Source of the DNA: CAZBGL01 sp964491375 | GTDB lineage: Bacteria > Desulfobacterota > Deferrisomatia > Deferrisomatales > Deferrisomataceae | Reading direction: 5' to 3' | Assembly: GCA_964491375.1 (NCBI GenBank) | Contig: CAZBGL010000149.1 | Location: 1-5,073, forward strand | DNA length: 5,073 bases | Shown: piece by piece, positions 1 through 5,073 of the stretch | How positions within the stretch are numbered: position 1 is the first letter of the stretch | Layout of the letters: every line of letters begins with the position of its first letter | Made by a program: the position numbers and the translations under genes | Notes under the pieces: model-generated | What the model was told of the DNA's origin: nothing | Seen by the model: only the letters and a program-made list of their open reading frames with translations | Databases searched by the model: none

Positions 1-1455
<1,455 letters not shown>

Positions 1456-1489
1456 AGCTCCGGTGGGCCGCTTGCAGGCACGGGGCCGA

Positions 1490-1531
1490 GGTCGTGGCCG
1501 GAACGCTTGGCGCGAGCCCCCGGCCACGACC
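1490..1531. repeat. Perfect 12-bp inverted repeat downstream of copA
   Basis: The left arm GGTCGTGGCCGG (1490-1501) and right arm CCGGCCACGACC (1520-1531) are exact reverse complements, separated by 18 bases. Beyond two mismatched positions, GGCC at 1484-1487 can pair with GGCC at 1534-1537, lengthening the stem. It begins 34 bases after the ATPase stop codon, so a role in ending or stabilising that transcript is plausible. No T-tract follows, so it is not a classical intrinsic terminator. It could instead be a copy of a dispersed palindromic element. Confidence 0.6.
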
Positions 1532-1710
1532 CGGGCCGAAGGCCGTTCGCCGTCAGCCAAACGATGTGGGAGGGGGCTTTCTGCCCGCGGCCCTCGGCCG
1601 GCGGTGGGGGATGCGGCCCGGGGGCTCGTCTCCGCTCGCGGCCACGGCCTCGGCGGGGGTGCTCGGAGGCCGGCGTGCCGCTCGCGTGCGCGTGGATGGG
1701 CTCGGGAGGC

Positions 1711-1727
1711 GAAGGCGTTTGGCCTTC
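1711..1727. repeat. Short inverted repeat (6-bp stem)
   Basis: GAAGGC (1711-1716) and GCCTTC (1722-1727) are reverse complements around a 5-base loop, GTTTG. Such short stems arise easily by chance in GC-rich DNA and no T-tract follows on either strand. It is recorded only because the surrounding region is otherwise empty. Confidence 0.25.
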
Positions 1728-1825
1728 CGGCCCCTGCGCGGTCCCGGCCCCCCGGGCGAAACGTGTGACGGAATGCCACGGGTCCCGGGCCGGCGCGGGG
1801 CGGTGGGCTCGAAACTCGTCCGGTT

Positions 1826-1852
1826 CCCCGGGAGCCGGAAGGGCTCCCGGGG
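1826..1852 (-). terminator. Strong hairpin at the 3' end of dnaE2, possible terminator
   Basis: CCCCGGGAGCC (1826-1836) pairs perfectly with GGCTCCCGGGG (1842-1852) around a 5-base loop, giving an 11-bp GC-rich stem. It starts 8 bases beyond the dnaE2 stop codon, the position expected for a terminator or 3'-end stabiliser of the imuB-dnaE2 transcript. After the stem the - strand continues AACCGGACGAG, with no run of T. The + strand also lacks one, so this is a U-less hairpin at best. As it is symmetric it could act on transcripts from both convergent genes. That it forms a stem is seen in the sequence; that it terminates is inferred. Confidence 0.5.
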
Positions 1853-1859
1853 GGTGGGA

Positions 1860-4961
<3,102 letters not shown>

Positions 4962-5073
4962 CTCGGGAGCCTCCTCCACAGCTTCGCATCCGGCAGATCC
5001 CTCCACCGTGCCCTGCAGGAACCACCGCCGTCGCACCCGGTCGCGGAACAACCACAGGAGCGTCCCGTCGGCC
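4962..5073 (-). CDS. imuB: C-terminal end of ImuB (inactive Y-family polymerase homologue), in frame with dnaE2
   Basis: Reading leftward from the window edge, the frame encodes a short segment with DGTLLWLFRDR and RWFLQG (5069-5010). This resembles the conserved C-terminus of ImuB, where a DG..(L/Y)WLFR stretch is followed by RW(F/Y)LHG just before the stop. ImuB is the mutasome adaptor; in studied bacteria it binds the beta clamp and contacts DnaE2. Its gene normally lies directly upstream of dnaE2, as here. Only about 37 codons are visible, so the catalytic-like and clamp-binding regions cannot be examined. Oddly, no stop codon follows the signature. The frame continues through 16 residues rich in Glu, Ala and Gly and then into DnaE2 without a break. 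The end coordinate given is therefore the DnaE2 start and not a stop codon. The assignment rests on a short motif plus gene order. Confidence 0.7.
4971..4977 (-). promoter_or_regulatory. Shine-Dalgarno sequence for dnaE2
   Basis: On the - strand GGAGGAG lies 9 bases before the GTG codon at 4961-4959. It is a near-ideal ribosome binding site at a workable distance, and it falls exactly where DnaE2 homology starts. It decides the start over the upstream TTG at 5051 and GTG at 4979, and would allow DnaE2 to be made independently even though the upstream frame reads through. The bases also encode part of the linker (VEE), so coincidence is possible. Confidence 0.6.

Larger units (their letters stand above)
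1456..1859. other. Intergenic region between convergent genes, no supported gene
   Basis: These 404 bases separate the stop codons of the copper ATPase and dnaE2. Two frames stay open here on the + strand (from GTG at 1463 and TTG at 1507). Their products are Arg/Gly/Ala/Pro-rich, have no recognisable motif and start at weak codons without a clear ribosome binding site; the longer one runs into the antisense of dnaE2. Both are best explained by the scarcity of stop codons in GC-rich DNA. What the region does hold is secondary-structure potential: three inverted repeats, listed separately. I see no tRNA, riboswitch, insertion sequence or CRISPR-like repeat. Confidence 0.7.

Noticed and set aside
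1463..1768. 101-codon + strand ORF just after copA
   Set aside because: GTG start, Arg/Gly-rich product without motifs, and it covers the inverted repeat; open frames of this length are expected in such GC-rich DNA.
4962..5073. LexA/SOS box upstream of dnaE2
   Set aside because: No convincing operator palindrome was seen; the operon promoter would be expected upstream of imuA/imuB, outside the window.

Overview
This is a very GC-rich window, with nearly every third codon position G or C. It carries two convergent protein-coding blocks separated by about 400 bp without a convincing gene. Codon use and protein style suggest a high-GC bacterium. The WCK variant of the DnaE2 N-terminus and the imuB-dnaE2 order would suit a deltaproteobacterial-type lineage (Desulfobacterota/Myxococcota), but that is recalled family knowledge and is only tentative.

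Left block, + strand, 1-1455: the C-terminal two thirds of a P1B-1 copper-exporting ATPase (CopA type). It is cut by the window edge, so the N-terminal metal-binding region and the first membrane helices lie outside. All the catalytic signatures that should be in this part are present.

Middle, 1456-1859: an intergenic stretch with two strong inverted repeats. One is a perfect 12-bp stem just after the ATPase. The other is a perfect 11-bp stem 8 nt after the stop codon of the gene coming from the other side. Neither is followed by a T-tract. The open frames here look like GC-driven artefacts.

Right block, - strand, 5073-1860: an SOS-mutagenesis (mutasome) locus. It holds the last codons of imuB, the inactive Y-family polymerase homologue that acts as an adaptor, followed by a complete dnaE2 (imuC) error-prone C-family polymerase of about 1033 residues. 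In known systems ImuB bridges DnaE2 to the beta clamp for translesion synthesis.

The most notable observation is that the ImuB C-terminal signature and DnaE2 lie in the same reading frame with no stop codon between them, joined by about 16 residues. This suggests a natural ImuB-DnaE2 fusion, or at least a polycistron in which some ribosomes could make a fusion. A GTG start with a good Shine-Dalgarno sequence sits exactly at the DnaE2 boundary, so separate DnaE2 could also be made. No functional link between the copper pump and the mutasome genes is evident.
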